A stretch of 64,000 nucleotides of DNA from NCBI RefSeq assembly GCF_004770745.1, contig NZ_RQGD01000034.1, positions 186,001 through 250,000 of the forward strand, read 5' to 3'. The DNA is from Leptospira ognonensis (lineage in GTDB: Bacteria > Spirochaetota > Leptospiria > Leptospirales > Leptospiraceae). Position numbers and translations under genes: made by a program. Positions 9,179 through 18,215 of this stretch are shown here, piece by piece (position 1 is the stretch's first letter; the number at the start of each line of letters is the position of its first letter). Under the pieces are notes generated by a model, which saw only the letters and a program-made list of their open reading frames with translations, was not told the origin of the DNA and ran no database searches.

Positions 9179-10574
9179 CGTCTCCGAATATTCCTAAAAG
9201 CAAAAAGATGGCTAGGGTGAAAATCGGAAGTAAAACATTCTGATATTTTTTTAACTTTGTATAAGCTAGATCAGAATATTGGAGCCAATTAAAAAAGAGT
9301 CCAAGCGCAATAAAAACAGGCAATTCACCAACTCGATCCAAGGTTTCTCCTACATCCTTAAACGTGAGGATTCCCTTAAAAATCTGGTAAGCCGTGGACA
9401 TAGATTCGTCTCCCTTGGCTGCAGATCGGAAAAAGATTCCAGAAAACGAAAAGGTTAGGTAGACAAAAAGGAAACGAATGAAGCCAACAAAAGGAAATGT
9501 ATCCGGTAATAATCTTTTTTTGCCGCGCGCGAGATAGATGGAACGTTCAATCCATAGAAAGGCACCTAAATAGGCACCCCAGGCAACGAAAGCCCAATTG
9601 GCACCATGCCAGAGGCCGCCAAGACACATCGTGATAAACATGTTTACATTGGATCGAAAGACACTCCCTTTGCTACCACCTAATGGAATGTATAAATAAT
9701 CTCGGAGCCAAGAGGAGAGTGTGATGTGCCAACGACTCCAGATTTCGCGGTAACTTTGGGACAGAAAGGGTCCCTGGAAATTTTCAGGGATCTCGTAACC
9801 TAATAGGTTTGCTGATCCTCGTGCAAGATCCGTATACCCAGAAAAGTCACAATAGATCTGCATCCCAAAAGCCATCGTTGCAAAGAAAAGGGAGAAGCTA
9901 TCAAACTTACTAGGATCAAGGTATAGAGGAGAAATGATAGGAGCAATATTCTCGGCTATGACTACTTTTTTAAAGAGTCCCCCTAGGATCAGGAAAATCC
10001 CTTTTTTCATCCTATCGGCATCAATTTCTGGATGGTCGATTTGGGGGATAAAATTGTCCGAACGCATGATGGGTCCGGCGATCAGTTGTGGAAAAAATAA
10101 AATGAAGAGAAAGTAGTCTTCAAACTTAACTTTTTCTTTTAAGATCCCTCGGTGTATGTCCACTTGGAGGGCAATCACTTGAAAGGTGTAAAAGCTGATA
10201 GCAAGCGGGAGAAAAATATTTAGTGATGTTGCAAAAGATTTTACTTCTTGCCAACCAAACACTGAATAGAGGGTGCCGGTGACAAAATAAAAATATTTAA
10301 AGAAACCTAAATTGATTAAGTTTAAGAGCACCACGAACGCTAAGAGTTTATCGTTCGACTTACCTTGGTTTTTTCGTTTAAAAATCCATTCGCTAAATAA
10401 ATAATTTACGAGTATAACGGCAAGGAAGTGAAATAAAAAAGGAAAACTGAAATACGCGTAAAAAACAAGGGAGGAGAGGATCAGTAACGGCTTTCTGCCT
10501 TTTTGAGATATATTCCAATAGAGAATATATGTGAAAAAAAACAGAATTAAGTAGGGAATCGAATTAAATAGCAT
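9147..10574 (-). CDS. MBOAT-family O-acyltransferase (AlgI/DltB-like)
   Basis: A 475-residue polytopic membrane protein of the membrane-bound O-acyltransferase family. Conserved blocks are FFPQLIAGPI, DFSGYTDLARGSANLLGY, SRWHITLSSWLRDYLYIPLGG and GGLWHGANWAFVAWG, the last with the essential histidine. AlgI and DltB use this fold to move acyl groups across the membrane onto exported glycans or teichoic acids; the acceptor here is unknown, as no alginate or Dlt genes are nearby. A downstream probable lipoprotein overlaps its 3-prime end, and sppA lies 6 bases upstream in the same direction. Confidence 0.92.
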   Translation of the reverse strand: MLFNSIPYLILFFFTYILYWNISQKGRKPLLILSSLVFYAYFSFPFLFHFLAVILVNYLFSEWIFKRKNQGKSNDKLLAFVVLLNLINLGFFKYFYFVTGTLYSVFGWQEVKSFATSLNIFLPLAISFYTFQVIALQVDIHRGILKEKVKFEDYFLFILFFPQLIAGPIMRSDNFIPQIDHPEIDADRMKKGIFLILGGLFKKVVIAENIAPIISPLYLDPSKFDSFSLFFATMAFGMQIYCDFSGYTDLARGSANLLGYEIPENFQGPFLSQSYREIWSRWHITLSSWLRDYLYIPLGGSKGSVFRSNVNMFITMCLGGLWHGANWAFVAWGAYLGAFLWIERSIYLARGKKRLLPDTFPFVGFIRFLFVYLTFSFSGIFFRSAAKGDESMSTAYQIFKGILTFKDVGETLDRVGELPVFIALGLFFNWLQYSDLAYTKLKKYQNVLLPIFTLAIFLLLGIFGDGGQDFIYFQF

Positions 10575-10580
10575 GAATTC

Positions 10581-11576
10581 CTATAACTCCCAAAGATAGA
10601 AAAATCGAGCGCTGGAAGACGAACTAAAAAGTTTCTCAAATCCACCTAACATGGATGGTCGGTTTCCTGCTTCATTCGCTAGGTAAATATTATCTATCCT
10701 ACCGCTCCCTCTTTGGTAAACGATGAGCCTTGGATTGCCTCGTTTTTCTCCTGTGTAATTCGGATGGGACATGAGATGAAGTTGCATATCATCAAAATAT
10801 CCGATAAAATCAATGAGTCCTTCTTTTTTTGCTTGGTCTGCGGTAAAGATTCTTCCATCGCAAAGTTCTTTGAGTTTGGCCTCACTCACTCCAGGCCTTC
10901 CTTTTTTTACCACCTGGAAAAAACGTTCGAAAAGATTGTCGATGATGGATTGAAGGATCTTTTTTTGTTCGGGGGTCTGTTCTGTAAATGGTGAGCCGAT
11001 GGCTTTGTTTGCTCCGGAAGTGACAGATTGGTCCTTGATTCCTAACTTTTCCATCCCTTCTCTAAAATTGAATCCTTGCATGATTACACCTACAGAACCT
11101 GTAACAGTTGTTGGATGGGCACCGATGACATCAGAACTCATGGCAATATAATAGGCACCGCTGGCTGCTGTATCCATAAAGGCAGAGTAAACGGGAATAT
11201 TTTTTCTTGCCTTAAATCTAAGGATTTCTTGGTAGATGATATCACTTGCCGTTACGGTTCCTCCAGGTGAGTTGATTTTTAAGAGTACACCTTTGATATC
11301 CGGATCTTTTTCAGCAAATTTTAAAGTCTCTTTAATGCGGGCAACGGGAGACTCCACAGAACTCCCGAAAAAAGAAGTATCTCTACTTTCATCGGAGATC
11401 ACGCCTTCTATGGGAATGACTAAGATCTTATCTTTGTCTTTGCCTGAAATGATCTTCTCTTCAAAATTTGGCCTTGGTCCGCCAAAAGAAGGAAAACTGG
11501 CAAAGATGCAATGGTGTAAAAAAAGACTGGTAAAAATGAGGGTAAGGGGCGTTAAAAAGTACTTCCGTAAAGACAT
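10581..11576 (-). CDS. sppA: Signal peptide peptidase SppA (S49 serine protease)
   Basis: A 331-residue short-form SppA, a membrane-anchored protease that degrades cleaved signal peptides. The N-terminus is a hydrophobic anchor (LTPLTLIFTSLFLHHC) in which the cysteine could also be lipid-modified. The S49 core shows INSPGGTVTASD, DTAASGAYYIAMSSD with catalytic Ser139 and SGANKAIGSPF with Lys191. The 52-residue Ser-Lys spacing equals that of Bacillus SppA (Ser147/Lys199). It is first of three minus-strand genes leading into the MBOAT pair, and is divergent from the epimerase gene. Confidence 0.92.
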   Translation of the reverse strand: MSLRKYFLTPLTLIFTSLFLHHCIFASFPSFGGPRPNFEEKIISGKDKDKILVIPIEGVISDESRDTSFFGSSVESPVARIKETLKFAEKDPDIKGVLLKINSPGGTVTASDIIYQEILRFKARKNIPVYSAFMDTAASGAYYIAMSSDVIGAHPTTVTGSVGVIMQGFNFREGMEKLGIKDQSVTSGANKAIGSPFTEQTPEQKKILQSIIDNLFERFFQVVKKGRPGVSEAKLKELCDGRIFTADQAKKEGLIDFIGYFDDMQLHLMSHPNYTGEKRGNPRLIVYQRGSGRIDNIYLANEAGNRPSMLGGFEKLFSSSSSARFFYLWEL

Positions 11577-11630
11577 AGAACCTTTTTAAGATCGGAAAGA
11601 TTGGATTCAATCATTTTTGGAGGATTGTCA

Positions 11631-12533
11631 TTGTACAAGTTAAAAACAAAGAGGGCCTCTTTTGAGGTGTATCCGGCTGGTGGTGGACAGTGGCTTGGGC
11701 TTTCTTTAGCATCTCCCGCAGATGGAGCGGAAATATCTGTCATTTCTGGTCACAAGGCCCCTGATCCATTTTTTGCATCGGGATCCTTTTTGATGTTTCC
11801 ATGGGTCAACCGCTTGGAACCTAACCCTTGGGCAAGAGAGCCTTTTTATCCCAGCACACACTGGTTAACGGATGGTAATGGAATTCCCCTCCACGGTTTA
11901 TATCATAACTTACCTCGAATCTTAAAAGACGAAACGATAGGCGAAAACCAAAGCACTGTCAGTTTTTCCTTCGTTCTACCCACAGAATGGGAAGGCACCA
12001 CGCTCCATAAGATCAATGTAACCGAAAGATTTGTGTTGACCGATAGTGAATTAAAAGTTCAGTATATATTGAAAAACGAATCAGATTCAAATTTTTCTTT
12101 CGCACTCGGGATCCATCCATATTTTCGCTTAGGAGATGAGTCGTCGATTGATGACCTTTATCTATTTGGATCAGGTTTTCACGAAGTTAAGTTAGGGGAT
12201 TATCTGCTCCCAGAGAAAATTCTCAGTGAGGAAATTCGATTTGAGGAAGAAGTAAAATTGGAGGGGCGGAGCTACGATTCCTTATACCAAGCTAGACTGA
12301 CGGATGGTACAGATTCCTATTTTGGTTTTTTTTCCATGAATCGAAAAGACCGGGTGCTTGTTGGCGGAGGTAACTTTTATCAGATATTTACCCCCAGCGA
12401 TCGGAAATCCATTGCCATCGAACCGATGACTGCAACAGGGAATTTCCTCCATTTTTGTAATGATTTTTCTCACAAGCTTCCACCAGGTGAAGTCAAAAAA
12501 ATTGAATTTTTTATCCGTTTGGAGAGTTTTTAG
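11631..12533 (+). CDS. Aldose 1-epimerase family protein
   Basis: A 300-residue galactose-mutarotase-like beta-sandwich enzyme that interconverts sugar anomers. Family marks are FMFPWVNRLEP-like LMFPWVNRLEPNPW, the IPLHGLYHNLP segment containing the substrate histidine, and HPYFRLG with the catalytic histidine. The start is TTG at 11631, which has a strong TGGAGG site at 11618-11623; an in-frame TTG at 11601 would extend it by ten residues but lacks such a site. It is divergent from sppA. The substrate sugar cannot be read from the sequence. Confidence 0.85.
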   Translation: MYKLKTKRASFEVYPAGGGQWLGLSLASPADGAEISVISGHKAPDPFFASGSFLMFPWVNRLEPNPWAREPFYPSTHWLTDGNGIPLHGLYHNLPRILKDETIGENQSTVSFSFVLPTEWEGTTLHKINVTERFVLTDSELKVQYILKNESDSNFSFALGIHPYFRLGDESSIDDLYLFGSGFHEVKLGDYLLPEKILSEEIRFEEEVKLEGRSYDSLYQARLTDGTDSYFGFFSMNRKDRVLVGGGNFYQIFTPSDRKSIAIEPMTATGNFLHFCNDFSHKLPPGEVKKIEFFIRLESF

Positions 12534-12576
12534 AATTATTCTAAGCTAAAACTGTCTAATTCAGTGAGGCTATAAT

Positions 12577-12795
12577 TTGACTATGACAGATTCCATCATT
12601 CAATCATGCAAACAAGTAAGTAAAAATCTATTAGAGATAAAATATTTTGCTGAGAAAAAGAATACGAGTCGAACTTCCGTTTACCGAGCTCTACATGATA
12701 GAAAGTTGAATGAAGTGCTCATCGGTAAGAATTCTAGATTCATCATTATGGATGATCAGGCGAAAAAATGGAAGCCAGGTCGTCAGCCGAGCTAA
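12577..12795 (+). CDS. Small helix-turn-helix-like protein
   Basis: A 72-residue protein. The central segment LLEIKYFAEKKNTSRTSVYRALHDRKLNEVLIG reads like a MerR/excisionase-type winged helix (DNA-recognition helix around TSRTSVYRALH) followed by KNSRFIIMDD, the usual wing of XisH-like small DNA-binding proteins. The TTG at 12577 has a TGAGG site 7 bases upstream; an ATG at 12583 is equally possible. Its last 50 bases overlap the convergent gene at 12746. No known partner; a DNA-binding role is inferred from shape only. Confidence 0.6.
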   Translation: MTMTDSIIQSCKQVSKNLLEIKYFAEKKNTSRTSVYRALHDRKLNEVLIGKNSRFIIMDDQAKKWKPGRQPS

Positions 12796-13675
12796 GATTT
12801 TTTATCTGATCCGTCGTAAAACTTGGGAATTGCCTTTCCAAGTTTTCTTCTTGTAGCAATTCAGAATTTTCTAATAGAAGGAAATGATTCATCATTCTTT
12901 CTGAAATCATTGCTAGGAGATCGGGATTCCAAATCGGTTTTAATTTCCAATACTCTAAGAGATACAGGTCTTTTTTAATGGGAAGGAAACGACCCTGAAA
13001 CTCGTAATGTGTTTCCCCAAAACTTTTTTCTATGAATTTATCTTTTACCTTAATGAATAACTCTCCTACTATAGGAGCAGGTTTTTCAAAGATCCGACTC
13101 TTCCCAAAATGTTTAATTTGGTGAAGACGGTATAATTTTACAATACATTCAATTTTACCATCAAACCATAGCAGTTGGAAGGAGGGATCTCCTAAATCAA
13201 AGGTTGCGTTTGGTGTTAGATGGATTCTTTTGAATGTGACAGAACTGATAAAAATCGATCTTGGATTGGAAAAAAAACGAAACAGAGGGAAATGCCCAGG
13301 AGCATCTCTCACGAAATTCCTAGGTTTAATCCCTAAAAAATGGATCATTCGATTTTCTAGCTCGTTACGTTTCCTTCGTTCTAAGACGACGGGAAAAAAC
13401 TTCGATAGGAGGCTTTCTGTAGGACTCAAATGGAACGTCGCCTTTAGTTCCAGATTGGACTTTAAGATAGGCCTAGGCTCCGTCGTCCATTCGAGGCTCA
13501 GACAGTTTTTGAGTTCCTCCGTTTGAAATTTTAACTCCTCTTCGGTTAATTTTTTTTTCAATTGGGTTTCTTGTAAATTGATTCCAATTAACTTTAAGCT
13601 AACCCTTGCCTGGCGATCAAAAAGAAACATATCTGACTTTAAAATGGAATTAAAAAGATTTATTAAGAATTTCAT
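12746..13675 (-). CDS. Hypothetical protein
   Basis: A 309-residue protein, neither clearly membrane nor exported, that I do not recognise. It is rich in Lys, Phe and Leu, with a predicted alpha/beta content and no cysteine motif. The N-terminus (MKFLINLFNSILKSDMFLFDRQARVSLK) could be a short amphipathic helix. The second half (LLWFDGKIECIVKLYRLHQIKHFGK, GELFIKVKDKFIEKSFG) looks like beta strands and might be a PilZ-like or lipid-handling fold, but no signature is present. It is convergent with the small HTH gene and divergent from the LOG gene. Confidence 0.7.
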   Translation of the reverse strand: MKFLINLFNSILKSDMFLFDRQARVSLKLIGINLQETQLKKKLTEEELKFQTEELKNCLSLEWTTEPRPILKSNLELKATFHLSPTESLLSKFFPVVLERRKRNELENRMIHFLGIKPRNFVRDAPGHFPLFRFFSNPRSIFISSVTFKRIHLTPNATFDLGDPSFQLLWFDGKIECIVKLYRLHQIKHFGKSRIFEKPAPIVGELFIKVKDKFIEKSFGETHYEFQGRFLPIKKDLYLLEYWKLKPIWNPDLLAMISERMMNHFLLLENSELLQEENLERQFPSFTTDQIKNLSSADDLASIFSPDHP

Positions 13676-13714
13676 CGCTAAAGACCCGTACCTTGGTCGA
13701 TCTATTAGAACAGA

Positions 13715-14485
13715 ATGACAGACTTATCGTTTGAGAACAGAGATTTTTTATGGGGAGATAACGCAGGACCCGTGCGCATACTTTCCGAATACCTTCATCC
13801 CAAAGCAGAATTTGCAAAAAAAGAAATTACAGACACTGTCGTTGTCTTTGGTTCGGCACGCATTCCGAGTCCGGAAATAGCTAGGGATCATTCTGGTAAA
13901 AATGGAAGGATTGAGAAATTTCTGCCGTATTATCAGGATGCGGTCCAGTTTTCTGCCCTGATTACGGAATGGGGCAAAACCTTTTCCTCAGAATTTAGCG
14001 GTCGTAGCCTTCATATTTGCACGGGTGGGGGACCAGGAATTATGGAAGCTGGTAATCGGGGAGCACATGAGTCCCATGGCAAGTCGATTGCCTTGAATAT
14101 CGTACTGCCGCACGAACAGCACGTGAACCCATATGCGACAGAAGAGCTGAGCTTTGAATTCCATTATTTTTTTATGCGTAAGCTTTGGTTTATGAAAAAG
14201 TGCCGAGGGATGATCGCCTTTCCTGGGGGCTTTGGTACCTTCGATGAACTGTTCGAAACTTTGACCTTAGTGCAAACTGGGAAAAAGTCTCGCATTCCTA
14301 TCATACTGTATGGACGCAAATTTTGGAACGAGGTGATCAATTTCCAAGCTCTGGCAGACCATGGTCTCATTTCCAGTGAAGATTTAGATCTTTTTGCTTT
14401 TGCCGACACGCCAGAAGAAGCCTTTGTTTACTTCCAGGAAAAGATTCGTTTGGAATTGACCAAGAAATTAGGTACAAAAACATAG
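13715..14485 (+). CDS. LOG-family nucleotide 5-monophosphate phosphoribohydrolase (TIGR00730)
   Basis: A 256-residue Rossmann protein of the LOG (lonely guy) family, often misannotated as lysine decarboxylase. Both signature motifs are present: [16 protein letters not shown] with the catalytic arginine and glutamate, and [12 protein letters not shown]. Members cleave ribose 5-phosphate from nucleoside monophosphates, including cytokinin nucleotides. The N-terminal 50 residues before [12 protein letters not shown] are longer than in the smallest LOGs, as in the bacterial long subgroup. It is followed after 19 bases by rpmB and may be cotranscribed. Confidence 0.9.
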   Translation: MTDLSFENRDFLWGDNAGPVRILSEYLHPKAEFAKKEITDTVVVFGSARIPSPEIARDHSGKNGRIEKFLPYYQDAVQFSALITEWGKTFSSEFSGRSLHICTGGGPGIMEAGNRGAHESHGKSIALNIVLPHEQHVNPYATEELSFEFHYFFMRKLWFMKKCRGMIAFPGGFGTFDELFETLTLVQTGKKSRIPIILYGRKFWNEVINFQALADHGLISSEDLDLFAFADTPEEAFVYFQEKIRLELTKKLGTKT

Positions 14486-14504
14486 CGGAAACAAGGGAAA
14501 TCAT

Positions 14505-14795
14505 ATGGCAAGAACATGCGTAGTAACAGGAAAAGGAACGACAGCGGGAAATAACGTTGCTCACTCCCACAAAAAGAATCGTAGGATTTGGAAAGTGAAT
14601 GTGGTTACTAAAAAAATATTCCTAGAAGATGAGAACAGATGGGTTCGTGTGAAAATTTCTACGCGAGCACTTAGAACACTTCGAAAAAAAGGTCTGAAAG
14701 TTGCGATCAAAGACCATGGTGGTGACCTCGGTGCGATTGCGCCAAAAAAATATGTTGGTATCACTCCTACAAAAGCGATCGCTCCGCAAGCATAA
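14505..14795 (+). CDS. rpmB: 50S ribosomal protein L28
   Basis: A 96-residue basic protein with the L28 pattern: [27 protein letters not shown] at the start and [16 protein letters not shown] in the middle. The first residues CVVTGKG are the expected N-terminal signature, although the zinc cysteines of other lineages are not complete. The ATG follows GGGAAATCAT. Length is slightly longer than E. coli L28 (78) because of an extended C-terminus ending [10 protein letters not shown]. Confidence 0.96.
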   Translation: MARTCVVTGKGTTAGNNVAHSHKKNRRIWKVNVVTKKIFLEDENRWVRVKISTRALRTLRKKGLKVAIKDHGGDLGAIAPKKYVGITPTKAIAPQA

Positions 14796-14816
14796 ACTTT
14801 TACTTTTCCGGTTCCA

Positions 14817-15470
14817 TTGAAAAAGACCGGGAAACCTCCTAAATCCAAATTAGCACATAACATTTATGATTTGTTATATGCTAAGTTTGGAGAGGTAAAC
14901 ACCCCCCTTACATTCCAAGCACCACATGAACTGGCGATCGCTGTTATTCTCTCGGCGCAGTGCACAGATGAGCGAGTGAACCAAGTCACTCCCGCTCTAT
15001 TTAAAGCCTTCCCAACCCTAAATGATTTTGCCCAGGCAAAAATATCAGAGATTGAATCCTTAATCTTTTCTACAGGCTTTTATCATAACAAAGCAAAAAG
15101 CATACAAGGATTTGCAAAAATGGTTCTTTCTGATTATGGAGGAGTGATTCCGAATACGATGCAGGAGGCCGTCAAACTTCCTGGGTTTGGTAGAAAGACC
15201 GCTAATGTTGTGTTAAATGAACTTTATGGAGTAAATGAAGGATTTGTCGTAGACACTCATGTAAAACGACTGACCAAAAGATTGGGACTTACGAAACAAA
15301 CAGATCCAGTAAAAATTGAAAGGGAGATTATGGAACTTGTCCCCCCGAAATACTATCGAAATCTTTCGTTGTACCTAATATTTCTCGGTCGATCGAATTG
15401 CCAAGCCCGGCGAACGGAGTGTTCGACCTGCGTTCTGGCAAAAGTTTGTCCTTCTTACTCACCTGCATAG
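14817..15470 (+). CDS. nth: Endonuclease III
   Basis: A 217-residue bifunctional DNA glycosylase/AP lyase that removes oxidised pyrimidines in base excision repair. The helix-hairpin-helix LPGFGRKTANVVLNELYG carries catalytic Lys127, VVDTHVKRL carries Asp146, and cysteines 195, 202, 205 and 211 form the C-x6-C-x2-C-x5-C 4Fe-4S cluster. The start is TTG at 14817 without an obvious ribosome site. The 3-prime 143 bases overlap an antisense reading frame that ends the convergent exported protein gene. Confidence 0.96.
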   Translation: MKKTGKPPKSKLAHNIYDLLYAKFGEVNTPLTFQAPHELAIAVILSAQCTDERVNQVTPALFKAFPTLNDFAQAKISEIESLIFSTGFYHNKAKSIQGFAKMVLSDYGGVIPNTMQEAVKLPGFGRKTANVVLNELYGVNEGFVVDTHVKRLTKRLGLTKQTDPVKIEREIMELVPPKYYRNLSLYLIFLGRSNCQARRTECSTCVLAKVCPSYSPA

Positions 15471-16152
15471 CAGGTAACTCCGACTCATCTACGTTTTTAT
15501 GTTTCAACTTCCACGAACGATTTCTATCCCTAAGGTTTATGGATACAACTTCATGATGGATGCGAATCAGGTCCCGATTTCTAAAATACAAATCCAAAAC
15601 GCCAATCTTTCCAAAATCATTCGGACAATGAATTTCGTGAACATTTGCTAAAAATTTAAAACTAGCTTGTGTATCTGGTTCGGTCAGAAGAAAGAAGGGC
15701 AATTTTGAATCCTTCGGAAGTTTCACGATTCCTTTTTTGTTTTCTCCATCCTCAGAGGTAAAATAAATAAATGCATCTTTATCGTAAATTTCCTCAGATT
15801 CTTGAAATGATGATAAAAAACCTAATCCAAGTTTTACGTTACCAATTTCGATTGTGTTCATTTTGTCCTTTTGGTATCCGTCATAGGGAAAGGAATTTAA
15901 ATTTTTATCTTTCAATTCGATAAACGGAAAGAGTAGATAAGCCCTTCCATTTTTCTTTTCATGATCGAGTTTTTCTGCTTCCACATGTGATAGTAAGCTA
16001 CCAAAGCCGCCGCGACCCTCGGAATCCATCTTTGTGATTGCATTTTTTCCGCAGTGAAAAAAGATTTTGATCGGTCGATCCTTTTCACTTGCATGCGATA
16101 AAAGGGAGCTGGAGATAAACAAAAAGATGATGGCAAAGAAGATCGTTTTCAT
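15328..16152 (-). CDS. Exported hypothetical protein
   Basis: A 274-residue protein beginning at the ATG at 16152, which gives a classic signal peptide (MKTIFFAIIFLFISSSLLSHA, cleavage about residue 21). A start at 16197 would only add a hydrophilic leader, and AAGGAA lies upstream of 16152. The mature part has short beta-rich segments and no family I recognise (IKIFFHCGKNAITKMDSEG; SIEIHCPNDFGKIGVLDLYFRNRD-like strand pairs). Its final 48 residues lie antisense to nth; that tail (KDKLLPERRSNTPFAGLG onwards) is low in hydrophobics and may simply be an unterminated overrun. Likely periplasmic. Confidence 0.7.
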   Translation of the reverse strand: MKTIFFAIIFLFISSSLLSHASEKDRPIKIFFHCGKNAITKMDSEGRGGFGSLLSHVEAEKLDHEKKNGRAYLLFPFIELKDKNLNSFPYDGYQKDKMNTIEIGNVKLGLGFLSSFQESEEIYDKDAFIYFTSEDGENKKGIVKLPKDSKLPFFLLTEPDTQASFKFLANVHEIHCPNDFGKIGVLDLYFRNRDLIRIHHEVVSINLRDRNRSWKLKHKNVDESELPAMQVSKKDKLLPERRSNTPFAGLGNSIDREILGTTKDFDSISGGQVP

Positions 16153-16245
16153 ACTAAAGATTCCTTCTTTAAAGAACGGATAAATGTCAAGTTTCATGAA
16201 CCAAAAAAGTCAGATTCTGTCTAATCATAGGATAGCCTTAAAGAA

Positions 16246-17157
16246 ATGAAAATCTTTCGAAATCTCATCCTCTATGGTAAAATGATCAAATTCTCACATA
16301 CGCTCTTCGCACTGCCTTTCGCAGGCATTTCCTTTGTGCTCGCTTATCTTGAATCACCACTTGAAATGAACGATCTGATTCGGATTGGATTATTATCGAT
16401 CTTATGTATGTTTAGCGCCAGAAGTGCCGCCATGGGATTCAATCGTTATGTGGATGCCGAGATTGATGAAAAAAATCCGAGAACCGAAAAAAGGGAAATA
16501 CCAGCTGGCAAAATCTCGAAAATCTCTGCTCTCGTTTTTATTGGTCTTTCCTCGTTTATTTTTATCCTATCGAGTTTTTTCGTAAATAAAATTGCATTTC
16601 TATTATCCTTTCCCGCACTCTTTGTTCTCTTTCTTTACTCGTTAACGAAAAGGTTTACCTTGTTTTGCCATATTGTCCTTGGAGTATCTTTGGCGCTCGC
16701 TCCTCTGGGTGCATGGATTGCGATCACGGAATCCATGAGCCTTGTGCCTATTTTCTTTTCGATAGGGCTACTTTTCCATATTGCAGCCTTTGACGTACTT
16801 TATGCCATCCAGGATATCAGCTTCGATCAAAAAGAAAACCTTCATTCCATTCCCTCAAGGCTTGGCGAACGAAATGCACGCATCATTGCTATTATTTTGC
16901 ATCTCATCTCGATCTCGGTATTTGTTGTGGCGGGTCGGTATGCCGGTCTAGGATTTGCCTTTTTTATTATCTTGAGTTTTATTGCCTTCCTTGTTGTCTA
17001 TGAGCACCAATTGTCTTGGAAACATGAATCGGGTGAATTGCCCATAGAATTTTACCAAGTAAATTCTTATATTAGTGTTGTATTGTTTTTAGCCATCCTT
17101 ATCGATAAATGGGGTGATTTACTCTTAAAATTATCCTCTGGTATTAGCCTCCGTTGA
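16246..17157 (+). CDS. UbiA-family polyprenyltransferase
   Basis: A 303-residue membrane protein with eight or nine helices. Both aspartate-rich motifs are visible: [23 protein letters not shown] (first NxxxD) and [22 protein letters not shown] (second DxxxD), which bind the Mg-prenyl diphosphate. It transfers a polyprenyl chain to an aromatic acid during quinone biosynthesis. The stop overlaps the TTG start of the UbiX gene (TTGA). Pairing with UbiX fits a ubiquinone- or futalosine-type menaquinone pathway (UbiA or MqnP role); which one cannot be decided from this window. Confidence 0.92.
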   Translation: MKIFRNLILYGKMIKFSHTLFALPFAGISFVLAYLESPLEMNDLIRIGLLSILCMFSARSAAMGFNRYVDAEIDEKNPRTEKREIPAGKISKISALVFIGLSSFIFILSSFFVNKIAFLLSFPALFVLFLYSLTKRFTLFCHIVLGVSLALAPLGAWIAITESMSLVPIFFSIGLLFHIAAFDVLYAIQDISFDQKENLHSIPSRLGERNARIIAIILHLISISVFVVAGRYAGLGFAFFIILSFIAFLVVYEHQLSWKHESGELPIEFYQVNSYISVVLFLAILIDKWGDLLLKLSSGISLR

Positions 17158-17750
17158 AACTAGTCGTCGGTTTAGCGGGTGCTAGTGGTTCGATATACGC
17201 AGCTCGATTTTTGAAAGCGCTTTCACATCTTCCCGGAGAAACCTACCTAATAGTGAGTCCTCCTTCACTCCGTATTTTTTCAGAGGAATATGAAACAAAG
17301 GTTTCTAAACCTGAAGAGATCTTAGAATTCATTCGATCCAAATTTGGTTTGGGTACAGAACATCAATTCCATATCCGAAATTTTCATGATATCGGAGCCG
17401 ACATTGCCAGTGGATCGAATACCTGGGATGCGATGGTGGTTGTTCCTTGTAGCATGAAGACAGTTGCCTCCATTACGGCGGGACTGACTGAAAATTTAAT
17501 AGAAAGAGCAGCTGACGTCAGTTTAAAAGAAAGAAGGCGCCTGATCGTCGTACCACGAGAAACTCCATACAACCGAATCCACCTACGTAACTTATTATCG
17601 TTAGATGAAGCAGGCGGAATCATCCTTCCTGCTTCTCCAGGTTTTTACCAGATGCCAAAAACATTGGATGATCTTGGAGATTTTATCGCGGGAAGAATTT
17701 TTAATCTATTAGGTATCGATGCTTCCCTTTTTCCTAAGTGGGAAGGGTAA
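17154..17750 (+). CDS. ubiX: UbiX-like flavin prenyltransferase
   Basis: A 198-residue flavoprotein that makes prenylated FMN for a partner UbiD-type decarboxylase. Recognisable parts are the N-terminal [18 protein letters not shown], the FMN/phosphate region [20 protein letters not shown], and the [19 protein letters not shown] segment. The start TTG at 17154 overlaps the ubiA-like stop, so the two genes are translationally coupled. No UbiD homologue is in the window. The last 17 bases overlap the convergent thioesterase gene. Confidence 0.94.
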   Translation: MKLVVGLAGASGSIYAARFLKALSHLPGETYLIVSPPSLRIFSEEYETKVSKPEEILEFIRSKFGLGTEHQFHIRNFHDIGADIASGSNTWDAMVVVPCSMKTVASITAGLTENLIERAADVSLKERRRLIVVPRETPYNRIHLRNLLSLDEAGGIILPASPGFYQMPKTLDDLGDFIAGRIFNLLGIDASLFPKWEG

Positions 17751-18156
17751 ATTTCCGAAAATGTGGGTAGGGCTTGCCATTTTCACCTAAACAAACATAG
17801 GTGATTTCACTTTCGATGACTTCAGACAATTTCCGAGTTTCAGGATTGTTTGTGATCGCAAGAGTTTTACTCGTAATCGATGATTTTCCGAGTTTTAAGA
17901 CTTTCCCATAGATTTGAATGATGTCGCCTGCTCTGGCAGGTGAGCGGAATACGACATTGTCCATAGAAATCGTGACAATATTTGTGTATTGTATTTTGGT
18001 CATGACGAACATGGCCATCCCTTCATCGATCCAAGAAAGCATTTTCCCACCAAAAAGGTTGTTATGGTAATTTAGATCGTCTGGTTGGACCAGGTGTTGC
18101 GTGACCAAATCCATCTCTGCGATTTTTGCTAAAATTGATTCTGACATAAGAACCAT
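17734..18156 (-). CDS. Hotdog-fold acyl-CoA thioesterase (YciA-like)
   Basis: A 140-residue single hotdog domain that hydrolyses acyl-CoA. The family marks are [25 protein letters not shown], containing the catalytic Asn/Asp region and the central helix, followed by [26 protein letters not shown]. Two in-frame starts exist, ATG at 18156 and ATG at 18147 (MSESILAK); neither has a clear ribosome site. It is convergent with ubiX and divergent from pyrB. Chain-length preference cannot be inferred. Confidence 0.9.
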   Translation of the reverse strand: MVLMSESILAKIAEMDLVTQHLVQPDDLNYHNNLFGGKMLSWIDEGMAMFVMTKIQYTNIVTISMDNVVFRSPARAGDIIQIYGKVLKLGKSSITSKTLAITNNPETRKLSEVIESEITYVCLGENGKPYPHFRKFTLPT

Positions 18157-18215
18157 TAAAATTTTGTTTTCGATTTATTCGATACCAAAAACCCTTGGTA
18201 ATAGATTTCGGCCTT

